A stretch of DNA of 64,000 nucleotides from Endozoicomonas sp. 8E (GCF_032883915.1 NZ_CP120717.1:2425697-2489696), one strand, 5' to 3'; shown: positions 51,886 through 61,457, counted from the first letter of the stretch. The notes: a model not told the origin generated them from the letters alone. Numbers and translations: made by a program.

Positions 51886-53139
51886 TCAGTCTTGATAAGC
51901 TTTGCGGACTTCTTCGGCAATAACAGTGATACCACGCTCTACGGTTTCATTATCGCGTGAGTAAGTCATCCTCAGACATTCATGCTTGTGTTGCCAGTCA
52001 TCATCCATGCCCGGGAAGAAATAGTGGCCTGAGACGACCAGAACGTTGCGTTTTTTCAGTCGCTCGTATAGTTCCTGACTGCTGATGGGCAGTCCTTCAA
52101 ACCAGAGCCACAGGAACATGGCACCTTCCGGTTTGTGTATCTTCCAGTTCACTCCATTGAGATGCTTATGCAATAGAGAAACGGCAAACCTGACCTTGTC
52201 TTCATAGTAAGGACGAATCACATTTTTACTGAGATCTATGATGCTGTCGTCACGGATCATATCCAGCACAATCAGACTGCCAAAGCTGTTGGGAGCCAGA
52301 TTCATGATGGCGTTAATACCAGACAATGCTTTGATAATCTGTTCGTTGGCAATGACGATGCCGGTTCTGGCTGCGGGCAGCCCAAGTTTGGAAAGGCTGA
52401 GGCAGAGAATGGTGTTCTCATTCCATTCCGGGTTGGCATCACTGAAGATCAGATTCGGGAACGGGGTGCCGTAGGCGCCGTCAATGATCAGAGGAATGTT
52501 ATGGGCTCTGGCTATTTCGTCCAGCCGACTGACTTCCGAGTCGGTCAGGACATTGCCGGTTGGGTTGGTCGGGCGGGAAGCGCAGAGTGCACCGGTCCGT
52601 TCATCGACTTTCAGGCTGCTGAAATCAACATGGTATTTGAACATGTGGTTATCAATGATCCTGATTTCAGGCTTGTTAGCGATGAAGAAATTTTCACTCA
52701 GACCTGCATCACCGTAGCCAATATATTCAGGCGCCAGAGGTAACTGAATACAACGATGACTGCCATCATCATAATCACCGGCAAACATATTGAAGAGCAT
52801 GAAAAATGCGGCCTGACTGCCGTTGCTCAGGGCAATGTTTTCCGGCCCCAGCTGCCAGCCAAACTGACGGTTCAGAAAGCGAGCCGTCTCAAGAATAAAT
52901 TCTTTTTCTCCCTGGGGGGGGTCATAGGTCCCGATCAGACGGGTGAATTCGGATTGACTGTCTAGAATTTTCTGAAGTCGCTGACGAAAAGCCTCTTCCA
53001 CTTCAGGAATATGGGCCGGATTTCCTCCACCCATCATGATCATATCCTGGCCGCCGGCCAGTGCATTTCCCAAGTCATCCATAAGTTGGAGAATGCCGGA
53101 ATGACTGGTAAATTTCGTGCCAAATGTGGAAAGCTTCAT
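51886..53139 (-). CDS. avtA: Valine-pyruvate aminotransferase
   Basis: 417 residues; a PLP-dependent class I aminotransferase that exchanges the amino group between alanine and 2-oxoisovalerate (valine). The AvtA opening MKLSTFGTKFTSHSGILQLM is characteristic. Others: MMGGGNPAHIPEVEE, LSNGSQAAFFMLFN, SRPTNPTGNV, the PLP-lysine region SLSKLGLPAARTGI near residue 250, and MTYSRDNETVERGI near the end. Length fits E. coli AvtA. Cytoplasmic, alone on the minus strand. Confidence 0.93.
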   Translation of the reverse strand: MKLSTFGTKFTSHSGILQLMDDLGNALAGGQDMIMMGGGNPAHIPEVEEAFRQRLQKILDSQSEFTRLIGTYDPPQGEKEFILETARFLNRQFGWQLGPENIALSNGSQAAFFMLFNMFAGDYDDGSHRCIQLPLAPEYIGYGDAGLSENFFIANKPEIRIIDNHMFKYHVDFSSLKVDERTGALCASRPTNPTGNVLTDSEVSRLDEIARAHNIPLIIDGAYGTPFPNLIFSDANPEWNENTILCLSLSKLGLPAARTGIVIANEQIIKALSGINAIMNLAPNSFGSLIVLDMIRDDSIIDLSKNVIRPYYEDKVRFAVSLLHKHLNGVNWKIHKPEGAMFLWLWFEGLPISSQELYERLKKRNVLVVSGHYFFPGMDDDWQHKHECLRMTYSRDNETVERGITVIAEEVRKAYQD

Positions 53140-53558
53140 GCTTGTCTCAGGTCAACATAAAATCGAAAGGCTTTTGCTCATTCGCAGTAAAGCCCAGGTA
53201 GGGTTATCCTGCTGAAGGCAGTATTGAGTGAAGATTGCCGTCAGGGTGCAAGACTGTAGCAAAAGTGCTTCGCTTTGCCGATAAGGCATTTAAAAGAGGC
53301 TCAAAACTCTGATTTGCTGCCCGTGGACTGCCTTTTTTTGCCACTTTTTGCCTTGTTTCAGCTTTGTCCGCTACTTGTGCGATAGTCCAGGTGCTTGCGG
53401 ACACTCGAGTCGTTTGAATCGCAGCGTTCTTATACCAGGAAATATCACGGCAGTTTAACTGAGATTGTGCTTTTGTGCATAAGATATTTTATGCGCTCCC
53501 CGCCGCCGTCCTGCTCATCGTTTGACGTGGGGCGGGGTTCTGGCGAACTGTTTGCAAG
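53140..53558. other. Intergenic region without supported gene
   Basis: 419 bases. CCCCGCC at 53498 and GGCGGGG at 53531 could form a weak terminator stem for the gene ending at 53559. GCATAA...TTATGC near 53477-53494 is a small inverted repeat. A short minus frame at 53204-53404 has no motif and no convincing ribosome site. Confidence 0.4.
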
Positions 53559-55847
53559 CTACTCGTGTACAGGATCTTCTGCTATAGCATTCATTTTGAT
53601 AAGAGGCTCACTTTGGAGAGAACGTTTACTTTTGTACCTGATGTAGCTGATAGCAATGCCCGCACCGACAAGGGCAACTCCGGTACTGACTATCAGTGCG
53701 GTTTGCCAGTCGTGCATACCTGACGAGTCGAGCCTTTTCTTGTCGTCCGAAAACTTAAGACCTGCCGGAGTTGAATTGTTGTTGGTTGGCTGTATTTGTG
53801 TCACGAGGCTTTGTGAATGGGTGGTCAGGCTGCTGGCTGGTGATGAATCTGGATGTTCTCTGGTGCTGTTACCCTCAGTATTTATGTGTTTGGAAATTTT
53901 ATCTCTGCTATGGTTACTGCGTTTGCCGGAAGGGGTTGGTGAAGTCGGCGGTGATGTGCCATTGAAATTTTTGTGTGAACTTGCCGTTATTGACTCTAAA
54001 GCAGACTCACTTCTGAGGGATAAGCCAGAGGTCACTGGTTTCTCTGCCCGGGAGCTCAGATCGGGTGTTGTGACAGAATGCGTTGCAGACTCTCTGAAAC
54101 TGCGCTCATAGCCTGTTTCTGTAGGCTTTTCTGAAAAGCGACGGCTGTCTGAAGAGGGCGTGCCAGAAAAGTGATCTCTGCCCTTGATGGAGTCTGATGG
54201 CTCGGTGAGCCCCGCTGTTGGAACGACGAACCCTCCGGGGCAGGAAGTAATCCCGTCAGAAAATACAAGGCCACCGATGATATTAGTATGTTCAAGCTGG
54301 TAGCAGGGATCATTACCTATGCTATTAAACTGGTTGTTTCTGTCGCCCGACAGTGTGACAGGCAGTGTCAGATCGTTCCGGCGTTCTATGGACACCAGCC
54401 CGCCAAGAAGCCGGTTTGATTTCAATACCAGCTTTTGATAACCGGTCAAAGACAAGGCTGCCTGATAACCCTGGATAAGATTGCCCGTCATATCGACGGT
54501 CAGAGGGGCCTGCCAGTTTTCACTGCTCTGGCCCGGGCCATCAATGCTGATGCCTCTTGTATCCCCGTCATCCACTTCTGTTGTCACAAACTCATTGTTA
54601 GCAATGCTGACTTTAACGTGTTCGGGAAGAGCCAGGTTCATAGCCCTTGGCGTATTCCCAAGGATGTAATTATCCTTGAATTCCAGAGCCCGAATAAATT
54701 CAGGTTTGGGTGTGGCATCCCGGTAGATAAGGTCAATATCCACAGCCGTTTCAACGGGGTTGAGATTTCCTTTGTTGTAGCAGGAATAGACCTGATTGTC
54801 CGAAAAGCCAATCAGGGTTCTGTTTCCGAAGAGTGCTGAATTTACGCTTTCCGATTCATCGGCAAGAGCAAGGCTGATGGCTGGTTTAAGGATTTGAAAG
54901 AACTCATTTCTGAAAATATTGGCCATGAAGTCATTAGCCGGAACTTCCACGGACTTCAGGTTCAACTCTCCTTTCAGCATCTCAGTGTAAACGTCGTGGC
55001 TGGCAGTAGTGATAATCTTCGAACTAGCTCCGCAATGTTTGCCAGCATCTTCCCTGAAGGTGTCTAGTGCAGGTAACGTGGTCAAACCTGTGATCAGGAT
55101 GCCTGCACCGTTAAAGTTAATCAGCTCACCTTTGAAAAAAATTTTGTGGCTTTGAGTGTGGCTGCGTCCACCGTACCAGCCATTGCTGCAAGAATGTTTG
55201 TACTCAATTTTTCTCTTCAGGGCAGCAAAATAGCCGTCTGCCAATGAACCGTTACTGCGGTCCAGTGGCACCCCGATGAGCATCTGCCCTGCTTTTAAAT
55301 TGATGGTTTTTCTGATCTGGAAGTGTTGAAGCCAGTTATCGGGCAGGACTGAAGGTAGATCGTCGTGTTTACCGGCAATGACCGGCCGTTTCGAAGCGCA
55401 GTCTTCACCAGCGGAAACAGGTTCTGACTTCATGCCAACACCCACCAGAAAAAATGCGGTGTTGGTGGTCTCTTCCCATGGTTTGTCAGAATTGAACTCA
55501 TCAATGCTTTCGTCGAGATAGTTGGTTTTGCTTTCGTCGGGATAGCTTTTTTCGGTCGGGGTATAGATAACACACCGGTCAATGGATTGTCTGGTCCTGG
55601 CAGAGACTTGCCTGAGTGCCTTTACAGTTGCCTGTTTCATGGCTTCTGAGGTGAGCAGGTCCAGGTTTACGATGCGCCCTGAGCACAACTCGGAAAGTTC
55701 CAGGTCGCCGGTTGCGACAGTGGTTTGAGGTTGGGTGGCACTGTAAGTGGGGCTCGAGGTTGCTGCAGTGGTGGGGAAAGCTGGGGAGGATTCAGCAAAT
55801 AAGACCGTTATAAAAGTAATAATGCAGAGAGACAGTAAGTATTTCAT
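53559..55847 (-). CDS. Type I membrane protein with beta-helix-like ectodomain
   Basis: 762 residues from the ATG at 55847, which has TGAGGA 5 bases upstream; the in-frame ATG at 55901 would bury the signal peptide. A Sec signal (MKYLLSLCIITFITVLFAES) is followed by a Thr/Pro-rich stretch. The domain of about 40-540 has repeated short strands with Asn turns (FSDNQVYSC, FKDNYILGN, IANNEFV, MTGNLIQGY, LKSNRLLGG), suggesting a right-handed beta-helix. Residues 560-700 form a Ser/Thr/Pro stalk. One membrane helix (about 712-735) and a basic YKSKR tail end the protein. This layout is unusual for a Gram-negative protein. A paralogue lies directly upstream. Function unknown; surface or host contact is a guess. 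Confidence 0.8.
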   Translation of the reverse strand: MKYLLSLCIITFITVLFAESSPAFPTTAATSSPTYSATQPQTTVATGDLELSELCSGRIVNLDLLTSEAMKQATVKALRQVSARTRQSIDRCVIYTPTEKSYPDESKTNYLDESIDEFNSDKPWEETTNTAFFLVGVGMKSEPVSAGEDCASKRPVIAGKHDDLPSVLPDNWLQHFQIRKTINLKAGQMLIGVPLDRSNGSLADGYFAALKRKIEYKHSCSNGWYGGRSHTQSHKIFFKGELINFNGAGILITGLTTLPALDTFREDAGKHCGASSKIITTASHDVYTEMLKGELNLKSVEVPANDFMANIFRNEFFQILKPAISLALADESESVNSALFGNRTLIGFSDNQVYSCYNKGNLNPVETAVDIDLIYRDATPKPEFIRALEFKDNYILGNTPRAMNLALPEHVKVSIANNEFVTTEVDDGDTRGISIDGPGQSSENWQAPLTVDMTGNLIQGYQAALSLTGYQKLVLKSNRLLGGLVSIERRNDLTLPVTLSGDRNNQFNSIGNDPCYQLEHTNIIGGLVFSDGITSCPGGFVVPTAGLTEPSDSIKGRDHFSGTPSSDSRRFSEKPTETGYERSFRESATHSVTTPDLSSRAEKPVTSGLSLRSESALESITASSHKNFNGTSPPTSPTPSGKRSNHSRDKISKHINTEGNSTREHPDSSPASSLTTHSQSLVTQIQPTNNNSTPAGLKFSDDKKRLDSSGMHDWQTALIVSTGVALVGAGIAISYIRYKSKRSLQSEPLIKMNAIAEDPVHE

Positions 55848-56091
55848 GGCGTCCTCATTACACAATAAGTGTCGTAAAACAAAAACGGTTAGTACAGGCA
55901 ATCATTCATGCCGAAAAATGGCTGCTCAATATCAAGCAGGTACTATTGTTTTTGTTAGATAATGTTTTTATTTGCTAAGGGAGTATAGTCGGTGTTATCC
56001 ATTGGTAGGATTTTTTGAAAATTGATCGAAATATTGATGCAAATCCATTTTCTTCAGCGGCGAGTCGTTGACAGCGAAACCTTGTCTGTAT

Positions 56092-56119
56092 CCTGCCTCA
56101 TGATTTGACTGGAGGCAGG
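56092..56119 (-). terminator. Hairpin after the 56146 gene
   Basis: CCTGCCTC (56092-56099) and GAGGCAGG (56112-56119) form a perfect 8-bp stem with a 12-base loop, 26 bases after the stop. No T run follows on the minus strand, so termination is uncertain. Confidence 0.4.
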
Positions 56120-56145
56120 GTATTCCGGTGGACTGTACTGATCGC

Positions 56146-57798
56146 CTAGAACTCGGATTTTGGCTCCGACATTATCATTTCAGCAGCAATCATCGCCCTG
56201 AAAGAGTTTCTGATTTTGTGCTTAATGTATCCGCTGATAATGCCCAAAATCGCAATCGAAACGCCGCCAATGCATATCATTGTGATTGGCCAACCCTTCG
56301 GGTCTTTCAGGTTGTTACTTTCCTTATCGGCAGAGAACTCAAAGTAAGCTCTCTCAGTTGCATTGCTGAATGCTGGCTGTATTTCAGTCAGGATGCTGGG
56401 TGAACTGGAAGTTGGTTTACTGTCGGATGATGGATCAGGATACAAGACCAGCTTTTGATGACCTGCCAAAGACAATGCAGCCTGATAACCTTTTATAAGG
56501 TTTCCGGTTACATTAAGGGTTAATGAGGCTGGCCAGTTCTTGCTGCTCTGGTCCGGGCCATCTGGGCTGGTACCTTTTGTATCCCTGTCACTGACTTTTG
56601 TCGCCACAAACTGATTGTTGTTAATGCTGGCTTTAACCTGTTCGGGAAGCACAATTTTTATGGCTTGTGGTGCATTCCCCAGGATGTGATTGTCTTTAAA
56701 TTCCAGAGCCTGAATAAACCCGGACTCTGGTGAGGCGTCCTGATAGGCAATGTTAATATTCACGGCCGTTTCAACCTGGCCGGGGTAGCAGGAATAGACC
56801 TGATTGTTCGAAAAACCAATCAGGGTCCTGTTGTTAAATAACCTTGAATCTACGTCTTCGGATTGATCCGCGAGGGAAATGCTGACGGCGGGCTGAAGGA
56901 TTTGAAAGAGTTCATTCCCGAAAATATTGACCATATAGCCATTATCCGGAACTTCCAGCGATCTCAGGTCCAGTTCTCCTTTCAGCATTTCAGTATGCAT
57001 TTCGTGGCTTGAGGCGGCTTTATGTGTATTAAGCCAACCCCGATAACAAAGAGTTTTTGTTTCAAGGTCAGACTGATAAGTATTGGTGAATGCTGGCAGC
57101 GTGGTTAAACCATTAATCAGGATGTTTGTACCACTAAAATGAATCATCTCGCCTTTGTGTAAAATACTTCTGAGATTGGAAAGGTGTTTGGAGCAGTTAT
57201 GTGCCGGGTCAATTTCTCTCTTCAGGCCGGCAAAATAACCCTCTGCAAATGCACCGTTACTGCTGTCCAGTGGCACCCCGATCAGCATCTGTCCGGATTT
57301 TAAATGAATGGTTTTTCTGAGCTGAAACTGTTCAAGCCAGTTCCCGGGTAAAACCGAAGACTGGTCCCTCTGTTTTCCGGCAATGACCGGTTTCGTCGAA
57401 GCGCAGTCCTCCCCTGCTCTGAAAGGTTCCGATTTTATGCCGACACCTACCAGCAGGAAAGCGGTGTTGGCGGTCTCTTCCCTTGATTTGCTGGTATTGA
57501 ACCCATTGATGCTTTCGTCGAGATAGTTGCCCTTTGTAGGGGTCTTGATAATACATCGGTCGATGGGCTGTGCAGACCTGGTCAGGACCTGTTCCAGAGC
57601 TTTTACCGTTGCCTGTTTCATGGCCTCAGTGCTGAGCAGGTCCTGATTCTTGATATTCCCTGAGCAGAGCTCGTAGAGTTTAAGGTCACTTGGTGCGGCA
57701 GTGGTTTGACTTGTTGGTATTGTGGGCAAAGCCGGAGAAGATTCAGCAGACGGGATCGTTATAAGAGTGACAATGCAAAGAGACAGTAAAAGCTTCAT
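56146..57798 (-). CDS. Type I membrane protein, shorter paralogue of the 53559 gene
   Basis: 550 residues from the ATG at 57798 (MKLLLSLCIVTLITIPSAES), with GAGGAAACC upstream. Closely similar to the downstream neighbour through the ectodomain: LLSTEAMKQATVKALEQV, PIDRCIIKTPT, AGQMLIGVPLD-like, NRTLIGFSNNQVYSC, FKDNHILGN, NVTGNLIKGYQAALSLAGHQ. It lacks the last beta-helix turns and most of the Ser/Thr stalk (about 210 residues). It ends with one membrane helix (MICIGGVSIAILGIISGYI) and a short basic tail. A tandem duplication followed by deletion or expansion. Several Cys in the ectodomain are conserved between the two, so disulfides are likely. Confidence 0.8.
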   Translation of the reverse strand: MKLLLSLCIVTLITIPSAESSPALPTIPTSQTTAAPSDLKLYELCSGNIKNQDLLSTEAMKQATVKALEQVLTRSAQPIDRCIIKTPTKGNYLDESINGFNTSKSREETANTAFLLVGVGIKSEPFRAGEDCASTKPVIAGKQRDQSSVLPGNWLEQFQLRKTIHLKSGQMLIGVPLDSSNGAFAEGYFAGLKREIDPAHNCSKHLSNLRSILHKGEMIHFSGTNILINGLTTLPAFTNTYQSDLETKTLCYRGWLNTHKAASSHEMHTEMLKGELDLRSLEVPDNGYMVNIFGNELFQILQPAVSISLADQSEDVDSRLFNNRTLIGFSNNQVYSCYPGQVETAVNINIAYQDASPESGFIQALEFKDNHILGNAPQAIKIVLPEQVKASINNNQFVATKVSDRDTKGTSPDGPDQSSKNWPASLTLNVTGNLIKGYQAALSLAGHQKLVLYPDPSSDSKPTSSSPSILTEIQPAFSNATERAYFEFSADKESNNLKDPKGWPITMICIGGVSIAILGIISGYIKHKIRNSFRAMIAAEMIMSEPKSEF

Positions 57799-58043
57799 GG
57801 TTTCCTCGTTAGACAACATTGCTCGTAGAGTAAAAGCGCTTACTAGAGACAATCATTCATGCCGAAATAGGACTACTGGTTTACTCTCAACCAGGTATTA
57901 TCGTTTTTACTGGACAGTGCTTTTTATTCAACAGAGGAGTATAGGTAGCAGGCAGAAATAAGGGCGATAAAAATCATTATTTTGCAAAAGGTTTTATTGG
58001 CAGACTGAAACTCGGTGTCCTATTAAAATAATTCACCTTTTTG
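57799..58043. promoter_or_regulatory. Divergent promoter region
   Basis: 245 bases between the start of the 56146 gene (minus) and the zinc-finger gene (plus). The stretch 57965-58035 is A/T-rich (TATTAAAATAATTC before the plus-strand start) and must hold both promoters. No specific boxes can be chosen with confidence. Confidence 0.35.
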
Positions 58044-59441
58044 ATGGCACGAAGAGTCTTGAAGATATTGATATTTCTGTCGCTGGTTTTTCTGATCTGG
58101 TGGGGCTCTGCTCAAGCTTCAGGGGAAGAACCGTCGGGAGTGGCTTTTCATCATGAAGCCTTGTTGCTGATTTTTCTGAATCCCTTATTTAGCGCCCAAA
58201 TTCTTATCTATAACGACCTGGTGCCAAAAACGATCCAGGAGAAAGAAGCCAGCTCTCAGGATAGGGATTTTGTGACGGCCAGTAATCTGATCGCTTTTTA
58301 TAGTGCCTTGACCGGAATTTTGCAGTTGGGTGCTGATGTGAGCCGGAGCAATGATAAGGGCTCAACTCAAGATAACAGTGGGGTTGCTAAGAGAAAAGGC
58401 GCTGGTATGAAAGAGGAGTCGTCTGAGTCAGATATGCTTGTTGCGGCCGGGGGGGAGGACCACAAGGAGGATAATAGCGATGAGCGAAGGTCCGGGTCAG
58501 GAGATAAAAAGATTTCTTATCTGTGCTGGTGTTGCCAGAAAAAGGTGATTCGCTGGAAATACTCCTGTTGTGGCAAAGGGCTCTGTGAAGGCTGCCATCG
58601 GTTTTATGGAACCTCACCTGCCAAGTGTCCGTGCTGTGGCAAGAACAGAAGGCCCTGGGTTCACTGTAATCTTTGCCCTCGTGAACATGGACCCATGGCG
58701 CTTGATCAGGAGGGGGTCAGGGCTCATCTTTTTTCGCAGCATCTGCAACAGCGGTCCAGGGGAAGAGTCCATGAAGTATGTCGGCATTGCAGCGAGAGCC
58801 TGGAATTAAATCTTCCCCGTCAACAGCTCATAAATGCTTTGATACAACACTGTTTTACCGCCTGTATTTTTCCCCGATGTGAGACTGTTTTGACAGCAGA
58901 AACAGACAACACTGCTCATTTTGAGTCCTCACATCAGGGGGCGGCAGAATGTCCGGTATCAGGCTGCACTCTTAATCGGTTCGGGCACATCCACCAGCCT
59001 TCCGCTTTCCACATGAATAGCCATTTGCAATATAGCTGTTGTTTTTGTGTTGTAACAATCAACAATCAACTAGCCCTGCAAGCTCACCTGCCCCGTCATA
59101 TCGAGTCATACCGCTGTGGTTCATGCCAGGGTGATGAAGGGGCTGAGTCCCTGCTTCGAGTGCTTCTGATGGGAGGTCATCTTCAACAGTTCGATAATGC
59201 GGATTATACGGTTGATCTGCCACTGATGTCAGAAATGGCAGTGATTAATCACTGGGCGTTTTTCCATTGTCAGATCAGTTGTCCAATATGCTCTCATGCT
59301 CTGCAGGGTTCTGATAGTGCGATTATCCAGGAGCATATTGATATTGTATGTTCACGAGTCGAGCGTCTCTCCAGGTCAGAACAGGAGCGGGGAGCTTTTA
59401 ATACTGATTACGAGTTTGAGGATGGGGGTGATCCAGAGTGA
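58044..59441 (+). CDS. Membrane-anchored RING-like and multi-zinc-finger protein
   Basis: 465 residues from the ATG at 58044. Residues 5-26 are a signal or anchor helix (ILIFLSLVFLIWWGSAQASG); a second hydrophobic stretch lies near 39-57. Residues 60-155 are polar. Residues 161-198 read C-x2-C-x10-CCGKGLC-x2-C-x10-C-P-C-C, a RING-like cross-brace with CCGK where classic RINGs have C-x-H. At least six Cys/His groups follow: CNLC...H...H (208-233), CRHC (246), C-x4-C...H-x4-H (274-297), CPVSGC...H...H (303-327), CCFC...H-x3-H (333-352) and CPIC...H...C (413-436). The layout recalls TRAF/RING E3 ubiquitin ligases, which bacteria lack except as host-directed proteins. Ligase activity is inference. 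Ribosome site is weak. Confidence 0.75.
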   Translation: MARRVLKILIFLSLVFLIWWGSAQASGEEPSGVAFHHEALLLIFLNPLFSAQILIYNDLVPKTIQEKEASSQDRDFVTASNLIAFYSALTGILQLGADVSRSNDKGSTQDNSGVAKRKGAGMKEESSESDMLVAAGGEDHKEDNSDERRSGSGDKKISYLCWCCQKKVIRWKYSCCGKGLCEGCHRFYGTSPAKCPCCGKNRRPWVHCNLCPREHGPMALDQEGVRAHLFSQHLQQRSRGRVHEVCRHCSESLELNLPRQQLINALIQHCFTACIFPRCETVLTAETDNTAHFESSHQGAAECPVSGCTLNRFGHIHQPSAFHMNSHLQYSCCFCVVTINNQLALQAHLPRHIESYRCGSCQGDEGAESLLRVLLMGGHLQQFDNADYTVDLPLMSEMAVINHWAFFHCQISCPICSHALQGSDSAIIQEHIDIVCSRVERLSRSEQERGAFNTDYEFEDGGDPE

Positions 59442-59458
59442 TAGTCAGTCACTGTGGC

Positions 59459-59857
59459 CTACCTCACCATTCCAATAAACTGCAGCACAGCTCCATTGGG
59501 GTGATGGATATATTGAAGCCCGGTAAATCCCTGGGTCTGAAAGGTATTCTTCAGACGATTCACCATTGGGTAACGCATCTTGGCCAGCAACTTGCCGGAA
59601 AGTTTGTCGAAGAAAAGAATGTCCAGTCCCTGCATACCCCGCTGAATAGACACTTTGAAAACTGGAAATTCATTGTATTCCATGGGCTCATCTCTGGAAG
59701 AAGGACTCAGCATCAGTGGCAGCGTGACAGCATACCCCCTGGTGCCCGGATCTTTTTGAAAATAAAAGTTCAGGGCCGCTTCCTGAGCTCTGGCCTGGGT
59801 CATTGGCGAAATAAGCAGGACGCAGAGGCCGGCCAGTACCAGAGTGATCCTTTTCAT
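59459..59857 (-). CDS. Small exported protein of unknown function
   Basis: 132 residues from the ATG at 59857, chosen because AAGGA lies 7 bases upstream and a signal peptide follows directly (MKRITLVLAGLCVLLISPMT, cleavage near ARA-QEA). The mature part of about 107 residues is beta-rich (LNFYFQKDPGTRGYAVTLPL, VSIQRGMQGLDILFFDKLSG), without Cys. Probably periplasmic. It converges on the zinc-finger gene, whose stop is 17 bases away. I do not recognise the family. Confidence 0.7.
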   Translation of the reverse strand: MKRITLVLAGLCVLLISPMTQARAQEAALNFYFQKDPGTRGYAVTLPLMLSPSSRDEPMEYNEFPVFKVSIQRGMQGLDILFFDKLSGKLLAKMRYPMVNRLKNTFQTQGFTGLQYIHHPNGAVLQFIGMVR

Positions 59858-59949
59858 CAGGGTTCCTTTTGTCAGAGTCTCTGCAAATATGTCTCGACTG
59901 CAAGGTTTAAAACTTGACATCCTCCCTGATTTGAACACTCAGCATGATG

Positions 59950-60303
59950 CTAAAGAGTCATTGCGCCGGGTATCAGTAGGAACAACGCTGCATTGATGAC
60001 AGAAAGTACAATACTCATGAGCAGTGCCCAGCCAAAATTTCGGACATTAAAACTGTCTATAAAATAATTAACGATCATCAACATAAGGGCATTGAGTATC
60101 AGGATAAATAAACCCAGAGTCAGGATGGTGATGGGTAGGGTCAGGAAAAACAGAATCGGTTTGACAAAGGTATTCACCACAGCCAGTAAGATAGATACCA
60201 ACACCGCACTTGCGTAGTTTTCAATTTCTACGCCTTTCAGGATTCTGGCGGTGATGAAAACGGCCAGACCATTGATCAGGAAGTATAAAATCAGACTCAG
60301 CAT
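59950..60303 (-). CDS. Holin-4/YvlD-like small membrane protein
   Basis: 117 residues with four membrane helices: 2-18, 31-47, 50-80 and 92-113. The order LINGLAVFITARILKGVEIE, ASAVLVSILLAVVNTFVKPI, LPITILTLGLFILILNALML matches the phage-holin-4-2 (YvlD, DUF360) family. Most chromosomal members are not phage holins, and no phage genes lie here; function is unknown. It lies upstream of the small exported protein gene and may share its transcript (92-base gap). Confidence 0.82.
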   Translation of the reverse strand: MLSLILYFLINGLAVFITARILKGVEIENYASAVLVSILLAVVNTFVKPILFFLTLPITILTLGLFILILNALMLMIVNYFIDSFNVRNFGWALLMSIVLSVINAALFLLIPGAMTL

Positions 60304-60647
60304 GGCAAACGCTCTCCAGATGGCTTCAATGGCTTGTGCACTTTACACCATCCTGGAGTCAAAGACAGAAAAACAGGTGGTAGTCCTGAATTGTTTATCG
60401 AGCTTCAGCGTAAGACACCCTCTTTAGCGAACGTCTTCAGTTCAGCATTGAATAGTACTAAAGTACTGTTCAAATCGACATGTATATGTAAAATACCTTG
60501 GTCTTGTGCTCAATTGACCTTCTCTTGAAGGCCAAACAAAACGACAAAAAGGCGAGATACTGTGCTGGCTCTGACAGCATATTTCACATTATAAAAAACT
60601 GGTAGTGATTGAGTTCCGGCCAAACCGGGACCCTGGAGTGAAACATA
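60304..60647 (+). promoter_or_regulatory. Divergent upstream region of the ABC operon
   Basis: 344 bases between the holin-like gene (minus) and the transporter operon (plus). It contains A/T-rich stretches at 60450-60500 and an inverted GGCCTTC/GAAGGCC-like stem near 60517-60535. Promoters for both sides must be here; I cannot choose boxes with confidence. No gene seen. Confidence 0.35.
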
Positions 60648-61457
60648 ATGAAAAAAATAATGGTATTTCTGACGTTTATGCTGGCCTTTAGCACCAGCCT
60701 TTTTGCTTCTGACACAGAGCTTTGGCAAGAGTCTACCCTGAATGAAATCATTGAACGCAAAACCCTCCGTGTTGGTATGGAAGCAGGCTACATGCCTTTT
60801 GAAATGACCAATAAGCGTGGTGATATTGTGGGCTTTGATGTAGACATTGCCCGCCAGATGGCCAAAGCCATGGGTGTTGAGCTGGAACTGGTCAACACTG
60901 CATGGGATGGAATCATTCCTGCCCTGCTGACCGGCAAGTTTGATATTATTATGTCCGGCATGACCCTGACTCCTCAGCGTAACCTGCAGATCAACTTTGC
61001 CCAGCCTTACATTGTCGTCGGTCAAAGTATTTTGTTGCGCAAGGGACTGGAGGGTGAAATCAAGAGCTACAAGGATCTGAATAACAAGAAGTACACGGTT
61101 GCCACCAAACTGGGTACCACCGGCGAACAGGCGACCAAACGTTACCTGAGTAAGGCCAATATCCGCCTGTTTGAAACAGAAGCCGATGGTGCTCTGGAAG
61201 TTGCTAACGGCAAGGCAGATGCTTTCGTTTATGACTTTCCTTTCAATGCGATTTACTCCAGCCAGAATGAAGGCAAGCTGACGCACCTGGACACCGCCTT
61301 CACTCATGAACCTCTGGCCTGGGGTATTCGCAAAGGTGACCCCGATTTTGAAAACTGGCTGAATAACTTTATGAGTCAGATCAAGGCCGATGGCACCTAC
61401 GATAAGATTTATGCCAAGTGGTTCCAAAGCTCTGAATGGCAGAAGACTCTGAACTAA
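60648..61457 (+). CDS. Amino-acid ABC transporter, periplasmic binding protein
   Basis: 269 residues. Sec signal (MKKIMVFLTFMLAFSTSLFA-SDT). The mature part is a family-3 solute-binding protein of the GlnH/ArtJ/FliY type: LRVGMEAGYMPFEMTNKRGD, GFDVDIARQMAKAMGVELEL, WDGIIPALLTGKFDIIMSGM, VATKLGTTGEQATKRYL and a C-terminal YDKIYAKWF. It captures a polar amino acid and delivers it to the permease. The ligand cannot be told. First gene of the three-gene operon; the permease frame begins directly after its stop. Confidence 0.93.
   Translation: MKKIMVFLTFMLAFSTSLFASDTELWQESTLNEIIERKTLRVGMEAGYMPFEMTNKRGDIVGFDVDIARQMAKAMGVELELVNTAWDGIIPALLTGKFDIIMSGMTLTPQRNLQINFAQPYIVVGQSILLRKGLEGEIKSYKDLNNKKYTVATKLGTTGEQATKRYLSKANIRLFETEADGALEVANGKADAFVYDFPFNAIYSSQNEGKLTHLDTAFTHEPLAWGIRKGDPDFENWLNNFMSQIKADGTYDKIYAKWFQSSEWQKTLN

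Noticed and set aside
53204-53404. Possible 66-residue gene between avtA and the membrane protein
   Set aside because: No motif, no convincing start signal and unusual composition; could be chance.
59950-60303. Holin as evidence of a prophage
   Set aside because: The sequence fits the YvlD-like chromosomal branch, and no phage structural, integrase or lysis genes are in the window.
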